NCBI GenBank assembly: GCA_017541145.1
Contig: JAFXZT010000099.1
Span: 1-64,000, forward strand
DNA length: 64,000 nt
Direction: 5' to 3'
Source of the DNA: Bacteroidales bacterium
Lineage (GTDB): Bacteria; Bacteroidota; Bacteroidia; Bacteroidales; UBA3824
The first letter of the stretch is position 1. Each line of letters starts with the position of its first letter. The position numbers were made by a program, and so were the translations under genes. Of the stretch, positions 26,683 to 35,751 are shown piece after piece. The notes under the pieces were generated by a model. It saw only the letters and a list, made by a program, of their open reading frames with translations, was not told the origin of the DNA and did no database searches.

Positions 26683-29600
26683 CTATTCAACTTTCTTTTT
26701 TCTAATGAATCTGTGGATAAAAACATTACAACTTTCAAGGACAGTTCTTGTAATATCGAAATAAAGAGCAATAAACATCAATGCAGACCATATCCAAAGT
26801 ACAGTCATATTGAAGCCGAAAGTTGCAAATCTGTGATTATGAATAATTTTGCAAGGAGCATAGAAATGTGCGCGTCCGATATCAGAAACCGGTTCCATAA
26901 AAATCGGATCTTTTTTCTGAATAAGTCTGAAATTTGGAGCGTGATATATTTTTTTAACAGCTCTTTTATTAAGAACAAGTTCAGCTAATTTTTCGTTGTA
27001 ATAATCTTTTTGCAACTGATACAAACCGTCTTTACCGAGTTTTTCTTCCAAAGCATTGAGTTTCATCTGACGCTCAGCATTAGCTAATTCGGCTTGTTCG
27101 TTGTAATATTCTTTTTGAGCACGTAAGAAAAGTTGCAAATAATTTCCGTGCATATAATTGAAATTTTCAGGCTCAAGAGTTTCTGTAGCCTCAAATTTTA
27201 TTTCTTCGTTACGATAATTAAGATATTCAATTTCGTTTTTCAAAACCTTGAGCAAATCTTCGAGTTCGTACTCGTCGTCTTCCGTAGGATTCTTCAAATC
27301 AGCGAGTTTTATACATCGAGAAGTAATATTATCGAGTTCGCTCATAAGGTAAGTACTCAAATATATACAGCGAGATTTCTGCTCGTCAAGCTCGTAAAAT
27401 TCTTTCTCGTAAGCATTGTGCTGAAACTGATCTACCGCCAAAGCCTCGTAAGCCCAACGCGAAACCATCATATCGCCAATCATCGGCACATTGATTTTGT
27501 CGGAAACCGATTCGTGCAAATCATCGAAATCAATCATCGCACCGCCCAAAAGCATTTGAGGTACAAGTATAAACGGAATCAAGACGTAAATCGCTATTAC
27601 AGAATCCAATGCGGACGAAATTATTAAGCCGATCATATTTGCCGTACAAGATGTAGTAAACATCACAAACCAATATTCACCAACCATATCTTTGATTTCA
27701 AGAATATAGTTGCCAACTAAAATAAACGAAATAGATTGTATAGCTGAAATGATGAATACTACAATTACTTTATTAAACAAATAACTTAACCGCGAAAGAT
27801 TCAAAAATTTCTCACGTTCAAGGATTTTTCTGTCACGAATAATTTCGTCGGCAGCTCCCGAAATACCTGTAAACAAAGCAACAACAACAATCATAAACAA
27901 AAATACAGGCAAATTTCTGTTGTCTGCAAATATATATTCACCTTCGTCGTTGATGTATTTTGTAAAAAACGCTAAGATAAATGCCAAAATCGGAGATTCA
28001 AGAAATGTAATCAAAAGATACTGTTTATTAGCAAGTTTTGACAATACATTTCTGCGCAAAAATACCCAAAATTGTTTAAACGGATTCGGAATACTGAATT
28101 TTGCATTCGGCAAAGGAATTTCTTTTGAGGTTTGATCTTCTTCAAAATTGAATTCCCGATTTGAACGATAACGCTGATACCATTCTTTAGGAGAAACTTT
28201 ACGCTTCTGAGTGTAGCGACCGTGTTCGTTAACTTCGCGAGATTCAATAATTTGCAAAATTTCCTCGGAATTGACATTACCGCAAGTAGGACATTCGCTT
28301 TCGCCGGCATCCACATAATCGCTCATCAGTTTGAAATAATTGATGGCTTCCATCGGATTACCGTTGTAAATCACATAACCGCCTCTATCCATTACCCAAA
28401 GTTTGTCAAACATCTTGAAAATACTTGACGACGGCTGATGGATATTTACGATTACAATTTTACCGCTAACTGCCTGCTGTTTCAACAATTGCATAACAGT
28501 CTCCGAGTCAGTACTTGAAAGTCCGGAAGTAGGTTCATCAACAAATAATATTTCCGGCTCACGAACAAGCTCCAATGCAATATTCAATCTCTTGCGCTGT
28601 CCGCCTGAAATTACAGTATGAAGATCGTCACCGACTTTCAGGTTGCGACAATCGTACAAATCCAAATCTTTGAGAGTTTTTATCAAATGAAGATTCAGTT
28701 CTTCTTCCGTAAGATTTCCCAAACAAAGTTTAGAATTGTAATACAGATTTTGCCAAACAGTAAGTTCAGCAATCAAAAGGTCGTCTTGAGGAACTATACC
28801 GATAATTCCTTCCGACATCTTACATTCAGTAATATTATGACCGTTGATAAGAATTTCGCCGGTTTCAGCTTTCAGTTTACCGGTAAGAACATTCAGCAAA
28901 GTACTTTTACCTGTACCGCTACCGCCCATAATACCGACCAAAGAACCGGAATCAAGCGAAAAATCAAAAGGTTTCAAACCATTGTCAGCATTTTCGTAAC
29001 TAAACGAAACATTGCGGCCTGAAAATGTAATCTTCTCGGAATCATCGATTTGTGTAAAAATCGTATTGATAAGACTCTGATAAATAGAACCGATTTTTGC
29101 ACCTCGGATAATAGCACCGTTTTCCAAAAGCAAAACTTTGGACGGTTGAATAATTTTTCCGTTAACCGAAAGACTTTTTAATCCCGAAAAGATATAGAAA
29201 ATATTTGAAATACTGCGAACATAAAGCATTCTGAGAGTTCCTTCCATCTCGGCAAGTTGGATATGTTTTACGCCGTCCAATGTAGAAACCTTGTTGTCAA
29301 TAAAAAGGAAATCAGACTTTTGACTTGCGATAGACATATCGTTTTCCACGAAAGCCAAAAGATTCATAAATTCAGAATGTTCGATATTAAAAGATTCAGA
29401 AACCGTCTCCACAAAATCTCTTGTGCTGAAAGAAAGTTCACCATTGAGGTTAACATATTCTATCAACTGAAGCAAAACAAAAACTTTATCGCGCTGGTGG
29501 AGTTCCTGATTGATTTGAGAACAAATTCTCAGAACTTTTACGGAGCTGGAAGATATACGTTTATGAACTTCGCGTCCGGAAAGTTTGTCACGATACGAAT

Positions 29601-29769
29601 TTTTGTATTCATCGTAACGGGCAAGATATTTTTCGACAAGATTAGGCGAGAGAATTCTACCCAAATAATTTTCAATAACACTACGCGAACTTGTAGTATC
29701 ACCATAATCGTTGGGGTCAATAATCAATGCAAACAAACGCATCAAAGCGTCAAGAATCTTCTCATTCAT
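26683..29769 (-). CDS. ABCG-like ABC transporter with TerB-like N-terminal region
   Basis: A 1028-residue half-transporter with ATPase and permease in one chain. Residues 1 to about 170 are helical and TerB-like (MRLFALIIDPNDYG...FVLLQLIEYVNLNGELS). A beta-rich linker follows. The ATPase has Walker A GGSGTGKST (about 281-289), signature SGGQRKRLNI (about 390) and Walker B ILFVDEPTSGL (about 411). The C-terminal half is an ABC2-type permease of about six helices with a long charged insertion before the last helices. The arrangement resembles White/ABCG exporters. Start set at 29769 because a -7 box (29794-29801) overlaps the longer TTG start. Substrate unknown. Confidence 0.88.
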   Translation of the reverse strand: MNEKILDALMRLFALIIDPNDYGDTTSSRSVIENYLGRILSPNLVEKYLARYDEYKNSYRDKLSGREVHKRISSSSVKVLRICSQINQELHQRDKVFVLLQLIEYVNLNGELSFSTRDFVETVSESFNIEHSEFMNLLAFVENDMSIASQKSDFLFIDNKVSTLDGVKHIQLAEMEGTLRMLYVRSISNIFYIFSGLKSLSVNGKIIQPSKVLLLENGAIIRGAKIGSIYQSLINTIFTQIDDSEKITFSGRNVSFSYENADNGLKPFDFSLDSGSLVGIMGGSGTGKSTLLNVLTGKLKAETGEILINGHNITECKMSEGIIGIVPQDDLLIAELTVWQNLYYNSKLCLGNLTEEELNLHLIKTLKDLDLYDCRNLKVGDDLHTVISGGQRKRLNIALELVREPEILFVDEPTSGLSSTDSETVMQLLKQQAVSGKIVIVNIHQPSSSIFKMFDKLWVMDRGGYVIYNGNPMEAINYFKLMSDYVDAGESECPTCGNVNSEEILQIIESREVNEHGRYTQKRKVSPKEWYQRYRSNREFNFEEDQTSKEIPLPNAKFSIPNPFKQFWVFLRRNVLSKLANKQYLLITFLESPILAFILAFFTKYINDEGEYIFADNRNLPVFLFMIVVVALFTGISGAADEIIRDRKILEREKFLNLSRLSYLFNKVIVVFIISAIQSISFILVGNYILEIKDMVGEYWFVMFTTSCTANMIGLIISSALDSVIAIYVLIPFILVPQMLLGGAMIDFDDLHESVSDKINVPMIGDMMVSRWAYEALAVDQFQHNAYEKEFYELDEQKSRCIYLSTYLMSELDNITSRCIKLADLKNPTEDDEYELEDLLKVLKNEIEYLNYRNEEIKFEATETLEPENFNYMHGNYLQLFLRAQKEYYNEQAELANAERQMKLNALEEKLGKDGLYQLQKDYYNEKLAELVLNKRAVKKIYHAPNFRLIQKKDPIFMEPVSDIGRAHFYAPCKIIHNHRFATFGFNMTVLWIWSALMFIALYFDITRTVLESCNVFIHRFIRKKKVE

Positions 29770-29793
29770 CTTAGATATTTTCTTTCTACGTTG

Positions 29794-29801
29794 CAAACGT
29801 A
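29794..29801 (-). promoter_or_regulatory. -7 box TACGTTTG
   Basis: Minus-strand TACGTTTG, 24 bp before the ATG at 29769; it rules out translation from the upstream TTG at 29796. No clear -33. Confidence 0.5.
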
Positions 29802-30061
29802 ATAAAAAAATACGAATTTATAAAAAACTTCCACCAATATTTTTTTACTCGAAAAAATATCCGAATCAAAAAAAATCGATGTGTTTCAACAACAATTTGT
29901 TCAAAAAATCAATTCGTTAACATCATTTAACAGAACATACAAAAAATAAAAGAATATCAATTACAAATAGCTGTAGAGCAATAATTTAAATAAAAAATAA
30001 TCATGAGATATCAAAGAAAAGAAAAAATATGATATTTTTAAGAAAAAAGTTGAAGAAATAT
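29802..30061. other. Divergent AT-rich intergenic region
   Basis: Lies between the ABC transporter (minus) and the 61-aa gene (plus). A-rich and T-rich runs only; no gene or stable hairpin recognised. Confidence 0.4.
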
Positions 30062-30092
30062 TTGCACAATTAAAAAAAACATTTTATATTTG
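30062..30092 (+). promoter_or_regulatory. Promoter TTG-N20-TATATTTG
   Basis: TTG (30062-30064) and TATATTTG (30085-30092), 20 bp apart, followed by a 70-nt leader to the ATG at 30165. Confidence 0.8.
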
Positions 30093-30164
30093 CAACGTAA
30101 ATAAAAAATATAACACTTACAAATAAACAAAATATTAATTAACAAATTTAAATTTACAAGAACT

Positions 30165-30350
30165 ATGAGAACAATTAAATTAAAATCGCCCTTTTCAATA
30201 GAAACCGGCAAAGAACAGAGAAAGTCAATCCTCATGATGTGGGCATCAGTATTACTGAAAAACTCAAGAATTAATATTCTTCAGGAGGAACATTATGACA
30301 CAGGCAGTTTTATCGTTGTAGAAAATACACGTACAATTGCAGCAAAATAA
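30165..30350 (+). CDS. Small conserved protein, MRTIK(L/I)KSPF family, copy 1
   Basis: A 61-residue protein, cytoplasmic by appearance, with a close paralogue at 45545-45739 (minus). Shared stretches: MRTIK.KSPF.IETG.EQRKSIL.MWA..LL.N.R.NI..EEHY.TGS.IVVENTR. About 70 percent identical over 58 positions, with most changes conservative, and the two nucleotide sequences differ more than the proteins. Together with a full promoter and a terminator this argues strongly for a real gene. Family and function not recognised. Confidence 0.8.
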   Translation: MRTIKLKSPFSIETGKEQRKSILMMWASVLLKNSRINILQEEHYDTGSFIVVENTRTIAAK

Positions 30351-30420
30351 CGTAAATCAGAACAAAATCGTTCTAACCTTTAAATTATGTATTACACACT
30401 TTTCTCTCACAATTGAAAGG

Positions 30421-30457
30421 GAACTCACTTAACAAAAGTTTGAGTTCCTTTTTTTTA
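30421..30457 (+). terminator. Terminator of the 61-aa gene
   Basis: GGAACTCA (30421-30428) pairs with TGAGTTCC (30442-30449), followed by T8. Confidence 0.92.
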
Positions 30458-30479
30458 TACATACAACTAATAAATTATT

Positions 30480-30510
30480 TTGTTAATTAAGTTAATAAAT
30501 ACTAAATTTG
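30480..30510 (+). promoter_or_regulatory. gldH operon promoter TTG-N20-TAAATTTG
   Basis: TTG (30480-30482) and TAAATTTG (30503-30510), 20 bp apart, 29 bp before the gldH ATG. Confidence 0.85.
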
Positions 30511-30538
30511 CATTGCTAAAACTCAACAAACAACAATA

Positions 30539-31015
30539 ATGAAAAGAATACTATTATTTTTATCATTAATTTGCTTAGTTTCAATATCTTGCAATCCCAA
30601 TAGGATTTACAGCAAACAGGTGGAAATTCCTCAAATGACGTGGGATATGAACGAACCGGCAAGTTTTGAAGTAAACATCGATGACGAAAATGTAAATTAT
30701 GATATAACAATTGATTTAAGAGCAGTAGATTTTTACCAATTTTCAAATCTTTGGTTATATATCGTCACCGAAGCTCCCAACAATGCTGTAAAAGCAGATA
30801 CAATGGAATGTATCCTCTATGATGAAAAAGGATTTTCAGAAAGCACCAACAAGTTGAGGTTCGGAGAGTTAGAGGATTACGAATTCAAATTCAAGGAAAA
30901 TATAAAATTTGCAACAAAAGGAGTTTACAAGTTCACCATCCAACACGGTATGAGAATAGAAAAACTTCCGTACATAAACGAAATAGGATTAACTATCGAA
31001 AAAAATACGAACTAA
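30539..31015 (+). CDS. gldH: Gliding-motility lipoprotein GldH
   Basis: A 158-residue lipoprotein with signal and lipobox VSISC (cysteine 18). The mature part matches the GldH pattern: M-x-W at the start, YDITIDLRAVDFYQFSNLWLYI, DTMECILYDEKGF, and the C-terminal GVYKFTIQHGMRIEKLPYINEIGLTIEK. GldH is required for gliding and chitin use in Flavobacterium and is also conserved in non-gliding Bacteroidota, where its role is unclear. First gene of a run gldH-trmB-EEP-GT2 with intergenic gaps of a few bases to 29 bp. Confidence 0.88.
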   Translation: MKRILLFLSLICLVSISCNPNRIYSKQVEIPQMTWDMNEPASFEVNIDDENVNYDITIDLRAVDFYQFSNLWLYIVTEAPNNAVKADTMECILYDEKGFSESTNKLRFGELEDYEFKFKENIKFATKGVYKFTIQHGMRIEKLPYINEIGLTIEKNTN

Positions 31016-31017
31016 TC

Positions 31018-31725
31018 ATGTCAAAAAATAAGTTAGAAAAATTTGCACAAATGGCTACATTCAAAAATGTAGTACAGCCCGAAAACCTTAATGTAACAGA
31101 TTTTGAATACAAAGGCAAATGGGCTAACGACTTCTTTCACAACAACAATCCTATCACATTGGAACTTGGCTGCGGCAAAGGCGAATACACTGTAGCACTC
31201 AGCCAAATAAAACCGACATGCAATTTCATAGGAGTTGATATAAAAGGAGCTCGTATTTGGAACGGTGCAAAAAAGGCGCTTGACAACAATAATACAAACG
31301 CCGGTTTCTTACGTACAAGAATAGATATGATAGACAATTTCTTTGGAGAAGACGAAGTTGAGGAAATTTGGATTACATTCCCTGACCCTCAGCCCAAAAA
31401 ACAAAACAAGAGATTGACATCGGCTCATTTCCTAAATTTATACAGACGTTTCTTAAAAGACGGCGGCATTGTAAATTTAAAAACCGACAGCAGATTGATG
31501 CATTTCTACACATTGGCACTCTTGAAAGCTAACGGCATTGTTCCGACAATCTTTACCGACGATTTGTATAGTTCTGATTATCTGGATGGTATATTGGGAA
31601 TACATACGTTTTACGAAAACCAATTTCTCCAAGAAGGCAAAAAAATAACATATTTACAATTCATATTGGATAAAGACAAAGAAATAATTGAAATTCCAAA
31701 ATTTGAATTCAACGAAGAAGTATAA
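31018..31725 (+). CDS. trmB: tRNA (guanine-N7)-methyltransferase
   Basis: A 235-residue SAM-dependent enzyme that makes m7G46 in the variable loop of tRNA. SAM-binding motif LELGCGKGEY (48-57), IGVDIKGARIWNGAKKA, and the TrmB signature EEIWITFPDPQPKKQNKRLT followed by FLNLYRRFLKDGGIVNLKTD. Normal length. Starts 2 bp after the gldH stop, so it is co-transcribed. Confidence 0.96.
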   Translation: MSKNKLEKFAQMATFKNVVQPENLNVTDFEYKGKWANDFFHNNNPITLELGCGKGEYTVALSQIKPTCNFIGVDIKGARIWNGAKKALDNNNTNAGFLRTRIDMIDNFFGEDEVEEIWITFPDPQPKKQNKRLTSAHFLNLYRRFLKDGGIVNLKTDSRLMHFYTLALLKANGIVPTIFTDDLYSSDYLDGILGIHTFYENQFLQEGKKITYLQFILDKDKEIIEIPKFEFNEEV

Positions 31726-31754
31726 TTAGAAAGCCGGCGCAAAAATTACCGGAA

Positions 31755-32909
31755 ATGAAAAAAACAAGGGATATAAAAAACAATAAATTAGTACAAAAGT
31801 TTGCAAGAACATTAAAAAAGATAAACGTTGCAGTTACTATCATTTTGGTATTAACAACGATGTTTTCGTATAGTGCTACAATAATCAATCCTGCAAAATT
31901 TGCTTTACCGGCATTTGCAGGAATGGCGTTTCCATACATCTTGATTATTGATATTCTATACACTTTGCTACTAATAATAGCAAAAAAGTTTACTGCTATT
32001 GTAATGATTGGTACAATTGCATTGGGTTGGAAAATGATTTTAACAACAATACAACTCAATCCGATGCACTATATGGACGACCTCAACGAAGAGGATTCGA
32101 CCTTTACCTTTATGTCCTTTAATGTAAGACTGTTGAACCGTTACAACTGGATAAAAAGTAAACAAGATACCAAAAACAAAATTTTTGAATTTCTGAATTA
32201 CGAAAATCCGGAAATTGTTTGTTTTCAAGAGTTTTACAACAACGACAAAGACAGCATTACAAATCAGGATATGATAAAAGAACTTTTGGAATCGGAATAT
32301 ATTGTAAGAGATTACAATCCCGAAGATACAACTCACAAAACAAACAAAGGTTATATCATATTTTCACAATTTGAACTTAACAACAAACAACCGATTTTCG
32401 ATCATACCGACAATATGATTGGTTTAAGCGTAGATGCCAATATCTACAATCAAAAAATCAGAATTTTCAACGTACACTTAAAATCTATAAAACTGGAGTA
32501 CGACGATTATGATTTTATAGATCAAATCGGGAACAAAAACAATAAAGAACAGTTAACAGGAATAGGTACAATCTATACCAAAATCACAAAAGCCTACGAC
32601 ACAAGAGTAAAACAAGCCGTTTTACTCGATTCTTTAATCCGCAAATCACCTTATCCGGTAATAATTTGCGGAGATTTCAACGAACCTTCAGTTTCATATT
32701 GCTACAAACGAATCAGAGGCAATCTCACAGATGCGTTTTGCGAAAGCGGAACAGGTTTTGCGGAAACAATGAGAATAAAATTTCTGAATTTTAGAATAGA
32801 TTATATACTTCATTCACAATCGCTTACAAGCAAAAGATTCAGAACTCACAAAGAGAATCTCTCAGACCATTTTGCAATAAGTTGTAAATTCAAAATCAAT
32901 AAACAATGA
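31755..32909 (+). CDS. Membrane-anchored endonuclease/exonuclease/phosphatase-family protein
   Basis: A 384-residue protein with about three N-terminal membrane helices (roughly residues 24-45, 50-78, 80-100) and a C-terminal EEP fold. Catalytic motifs: MSFNVRLLNRYNW, VCFQEFYN, ICGDFNEPSVSYCY and SDHFAIS (metal ligands Asn, Glu, Asp-x-Asn and Asp-His). EEP enzymes of this layout in Bacteroidota act on phosphodiesters of unknown identity, possibly lipid or sphingolipid. Its stop overlaps the GT2 start by four bases. Confidence 0.88.
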   Translation: MKKTRDIKNNKLVQKFARTLKKINVAVTIILVLTTMFSYSATIINPAKFALPAFAGMAFPYILIIDILYTLLLIIAKKFTAIVMIGTIALGWKMILTTIQLNPMHYMDDLNEEDSTFTFMSFNVRLLNRYNWIKSKQDTKNKIFEFLNYENPEIVCFQEFYNNDKDSITNQDMIKELLESEYIVRDYNPEDTTHKTNKGYIIFSQFELNNKQPIFDHTDNMIGLSVDANIYNQKIRIFNVHLKSIKLEYDDYDFIDQIGNKNNKEQLTGIGTIYTKITKAYDTRVKQAVLLDSLIRKSPYPVIICGDFNEPSVSYCYKRIRGNLTDAFCESGTGFAETMRIKFLNFRIDYILHSQSLTSKRFRTHKENLSDHFAISCKFKINKQ

Positions 32910-33988
32910 CAATAAGTTTAATACTAATTGGGTTAGGCATAATTTACGCTCACTTAGTAATAAACTGTTGTGTAAAATTCAAGAAATACAAACCCAAAGA
33001 CATAAACCAAAGCGAAACAAAAGTTTCGATACTTGTATCTGCCAAAAACGAAGAAGAAAATATTGAAAAATTTATCCGAAGAATACAATCACAAAGTCAT
33101 AAAAATACAGAATTGATTTTGATTGATGATAATTCTCAGGACAAAACTTTTCAAATCGCCGAAAGATGTAAAAATTCCAACATGAAACTGTTGAAAAACA
33201 GCGGTAAAGGCAAAAAAGATGCTCTGAAATTCGGCATTAATTATTGCGAGGGCAAATACATATTATCAACCGATGCCGATTGTTTCCCGTCAGAAAAATG
33301 GGTAGAAACAATGATTAGCACCGCCGAACAATCTGACGCCGAAATGCTCATGGCTCCGGTAATAATAAAAGCCAAAGACAATTCAAAACTTTTTCAACGG
33401 CTTTGGGAATGCGAATCTTTTGCGTTAATCACCATTACTTCAGGAACTTGTATCGCCGGCAAACCGGTGATGTGCAACGGCGGAAATATAGGCTACAATT
33501 CATATTTTTGGAAAACAAATATCAATAATCTCAACAAAAAATATGCTTCGGGCGACGACATGTTTATGATGGAATCGGCTGAAAAGCAACGAAAAAATAT
33601 CATTTATGTTAAAAACAAAGAAGCCGTAACCGAAACTTTTGGAGTAGAAAACTTAAAACAACTTCTCAACCAAAGAGCAAGATGGGTCTCAAAAACCGGC
33701 GGCTATACAGAATCTTACATCCTGATATTTGCATTTATAATATTCATAGCAAATGTCAACATCATAATCAGTAACTTTCTGATATTATTCGGATTAATCG
33801 GTTGGGAAACTTACCTCACGATATTGTTACTAAAATTTTTATCTGACATCTTTTCTGTAAAAGTATCGTCAGACTATTACGAAAGGAAACAAAAAATAAG
33901 CGACATCATAATCTTGGAAATAATTTATCCGTATTATGTTGTCGCTTCTGTAATAAGTTACCTTACAAAAGGTTTCAAATGGAAATAA
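32906..33988 (+). CDS. Membrane glycosyltransferase, family GT2
   Basis: A 360-residue protein with an N-terminal membrane helix, a GT-A domain (VSILVSAKNEEENIEKFIRRI, LILIDDNSQD, STDADCFPSEKW as the metal-binding DxD region, and the QRARW motif at LNQRARWVSKTGG) and two to three C-terminal helices. Q-x-x-R-W indicates a processive-type or CESA-like family member. Acceptor unknown. Overlaps the EEP gene (ATGA), ends the operon at the terminator 34068-34117. Confidence 0.9.
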   Translation: MTISLILIGLGIIYAHLVINCCVKFKKYKPKDINQSETKVSILVSAKNEEENIEKFIRRIQSQSHKNTELILIDDNSQDKTFQIAERCKNSNMKLLKNSGKGKKDALKFGINYCEGKYILSTDADCFPSEKWVETMISTAEQSDAEMLMAPVIIKAKDNSKLFQRLWECESFALITITSGTCIAGKPVMCNGGNIGYNSYFWKTNINNLNKKYASGDDMFMMESAEKQRKNIIYVKNKEAVTETFGVENLKQLLNQRARWVSKTGGYTESYILIFAFIIFIANVNIIISNFLILFGLIGWETYLTILLLKFLSDIFSVKVSSDYYERKQKISDIIILEIIYPYYVVASVISYLTKGFKWK

Positions 33989-34067
33989 GATGATATCTTC
34001 GTCGCAAATTATTTTTATTTCTTAATGACGACGGGTGGAAAAATCAAAAAGAACTGCGATATAATTC

Positions 34068-34117
34068 CACAAATTATATCATCATGTATTAATCACAGAA
34101 TATAATTTGTGTTTTTT
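34068..34117 (+). terminator. Terminator of the gldH-GT2 operon
   Basis: CACAAATTATAT (34068-34079) pairs perfectly with ATATAATTTGTG (34100-34111), followed by T6. AT-rich but 12 bp long. Confidence 0.8.
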
Positions 34118-34139
34118 CAATGCTGAAAGATGTAAAAAA

Positions 34140-34604
34140 TTACAATTTCGGATAATTGATTTTGCATTCCACAATAAAACAACCGGGAAATTGAGATTCA
34201 ACAGCTTTCTTGAGTTTTGTAGCTTCAAGACGCGAACGGCAATTTCCGGCATGAACTTTAAAATACGGAGCTTCGTAAACAATTGTAGCATCCTCATCGG
34301 GAAAACTTCTACGAAATTCTTTTACCGATTTTTCAGCTTTAGTTTGTGCATCGGAACCCGCGCCAAAATATATTTGCACGCTGTATCCGTAAGCCTGTTT
34401 TTTTCTGTTACCAAGAATGATGTTAGATTCGATGGTTTTAAGGTCTGATTCGCACTGAATTTTTGCAGAAGCCGTACAATTGTCTTCCGGAAAAATTCCC
34501 AATTCTGAAATATCATAAATTGCACGCTGAGCATACAATGAATTGATGTTAAACAAATTAACAATAAGCGCGAATGCTAATACAACAAAAAACTTAATTT
34601 TCAT
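34140..34604 (-). CDS. SPOR-domain exported protein
   Basis: A 154-residue protein (start at the ATG giving MKIKFFVVLAFALIV) with a signal peptide ending SLYAQ. The C-terminal 75 residues form a SPOR domain: YSVQIYFGAGSDAQTKAEK...VYEAPYFKVHAGNCRSRLEATKLKKAVESQFPGCFIV, in which G-N-(Y/C)-R-S-R-x-E-A is the usual core. SPOR domains bind denuded peptidoglycan glycan strands at division sites. The longer upstream frame overlaps the thiL promoter and is not used. Confidence 0.88.
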   Translation of the reverse strand: MKIKFFVVLAFALIVNLFNINSLYAQRAIYDISELGIFPEDNCTASAKIQCESDLKTIESNIILGNRKKQAYGYSVQIYFGAGSDAQTKAEKSVKEFRRSFPDEDATIVYEAPYFKVHAGNCRSRLEATKLKKAVESQFPGCFIVECKINYPKL

Positions 34605-34632
34605 AATTAATAAATACTTTAAAATGAATAGA

Positions 34633-34662
34633 TTGCAAATATCAGAATAATGATTAAATTTG
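34633..34662 (+). promoter_or_regulatory. thiL operon promoter TTG-N19-TAAATTTG
   Basis: TTG (34633-34635) and TAAATTTG (34655-34662), 19 bp apart. Transcription would start near 34669, which makes the ATG at 34699, not the codon at 34660, the start of thiL. Confidence 0.85.
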
Positions 34663-34698
34663 CGTACAAAAGTAAAAATTTTTTGTAACGATATCAAT

Positions 34699-35751
34699 AT
34701 GACAGAAGAATTAGAAAACGAAAACAACTCAATACCTGATGGTAAGTATGGCTTAATCAAGAAGATAGCCGAAAAAACAAATAATTACAACAAAGAAACT
34801 TTGTTCGGAATTGGCGATGATTGCGCCGTATTGAAGTTCGGAAATTGCAAAACCGTAGTTAGCTCAGATATTTTTGCAGAAGGGATTCACTTTGATTTGA
34901 CATATACTCCAATCAAACACCTCGGCTACAAAACAGTAGTAGCCGGAATTTCAGATATTTACGCGATGAATGCAACGCCAAAACAAATTACAATATGTTT
35001 GGCGGTAAGTAATGCAATCATGCAAAGTCACATCCTAAGCTTTTTCGACGGAGTGTCAGCGGCTTGCAAGGAATACAATGTAGACCTCGTGGGCGGCGAT
35101 ATTACAACTTCTAAGAAAGGTATTACAATTTCTGTAACTTCGATAGGAGTAGCCGACGAAAACGACATCGTATACAGAAGCGGAGCCAAACCGACTGATT
35201 TGCTTTGTGTTACAGGCGATTTGGGCGGTGCTTACATGGGGTTACAACTTTTGGAAAGAGAAAAAACATTGTTTAACGCCAATCCGGAACAACAACCTCA
35301 ATTGGAAGGTTATGATTATATTCTTCGCCGACAATTGAAACCGGAAGTGCCGAAAGATTTGCTTGACTATTTCAAGAAAACCGGTGTAAAACCTACTTCT
35401 ATGATTGATGTATCAAGCGGTTTGGCAAGCGAAATTATTAATATTTGCCGTGCGAGCGAGGTTGGTTGTGAAATATTTGAAGAAAGAATTCCGATTGCAT
35501 CCGACACAGAAAAAATGGCTAAAGAATTTAATATCAATCCTATAGTAACGGCATTGAACGGTGGTGAAGATTACGAACTTTTGTTTACAATAGAGCTGAG
35601 CAATTACGATAAAATCAAAAATACCGATATGTTCAAAATTATCGGTTCTATCAACGCAGCCGACAAAGGCAGAAATATTGTAATGGAAGACGGTTCAATT
35701 ATCACGTTGGAACCATCAATCAATAATCAAACATTCCAAAATGTACAATAA
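34699..35751 (+). CDS. thiL: Thiamine-monophosphate kinase
   Basis: A 350-residue enzyme that phosphorylates thiamine monophosphate to the active cofactor thiamine diphosphate. Motifs: GIGDDCAVLK (ATP/Mg binding), SSDIFAEGIHFDLTYTP, DLVGGDITTSKKGITISVTSIG, VTGDLGGAYMGL, SMIDVSSGLASEI and ALNGGEDYELLFT. Length normal. The gene overlaps the next by 11 bp and starts a run of five overlapping or closely spaced genes with envelope functions. Confidence 0.95.
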   Translation: MTEELENENNSIPDGKYGLIKKIAEKTNNYNKETLFGIGDDCAVLKFGNCKTVVSSDIFAEGIHFDLTYTPIKHLGYKTVVAGISDIYAMNATPKQITICLAVSNAIMQSHILSFFDGVSAACKEYNVDLVGGDITTSKKGITISVTSIGVADENDIVYRSGAKPTDLLCVTGDLGGAYMGLQLLEREKTLFNANPEQQPQLEGYDYILRRQLKPEVPKDLLDYFKKTGVKPTSMIDVSSGLASEIINICRASEVGCEIFEERIPIASDTEKMAKEFNINPIVTALNGGEDYELLFTIELSNYDKIKNTDMFKIIGSINAADKGRNIVMEDGSIITLEPSINNQTFQNVQ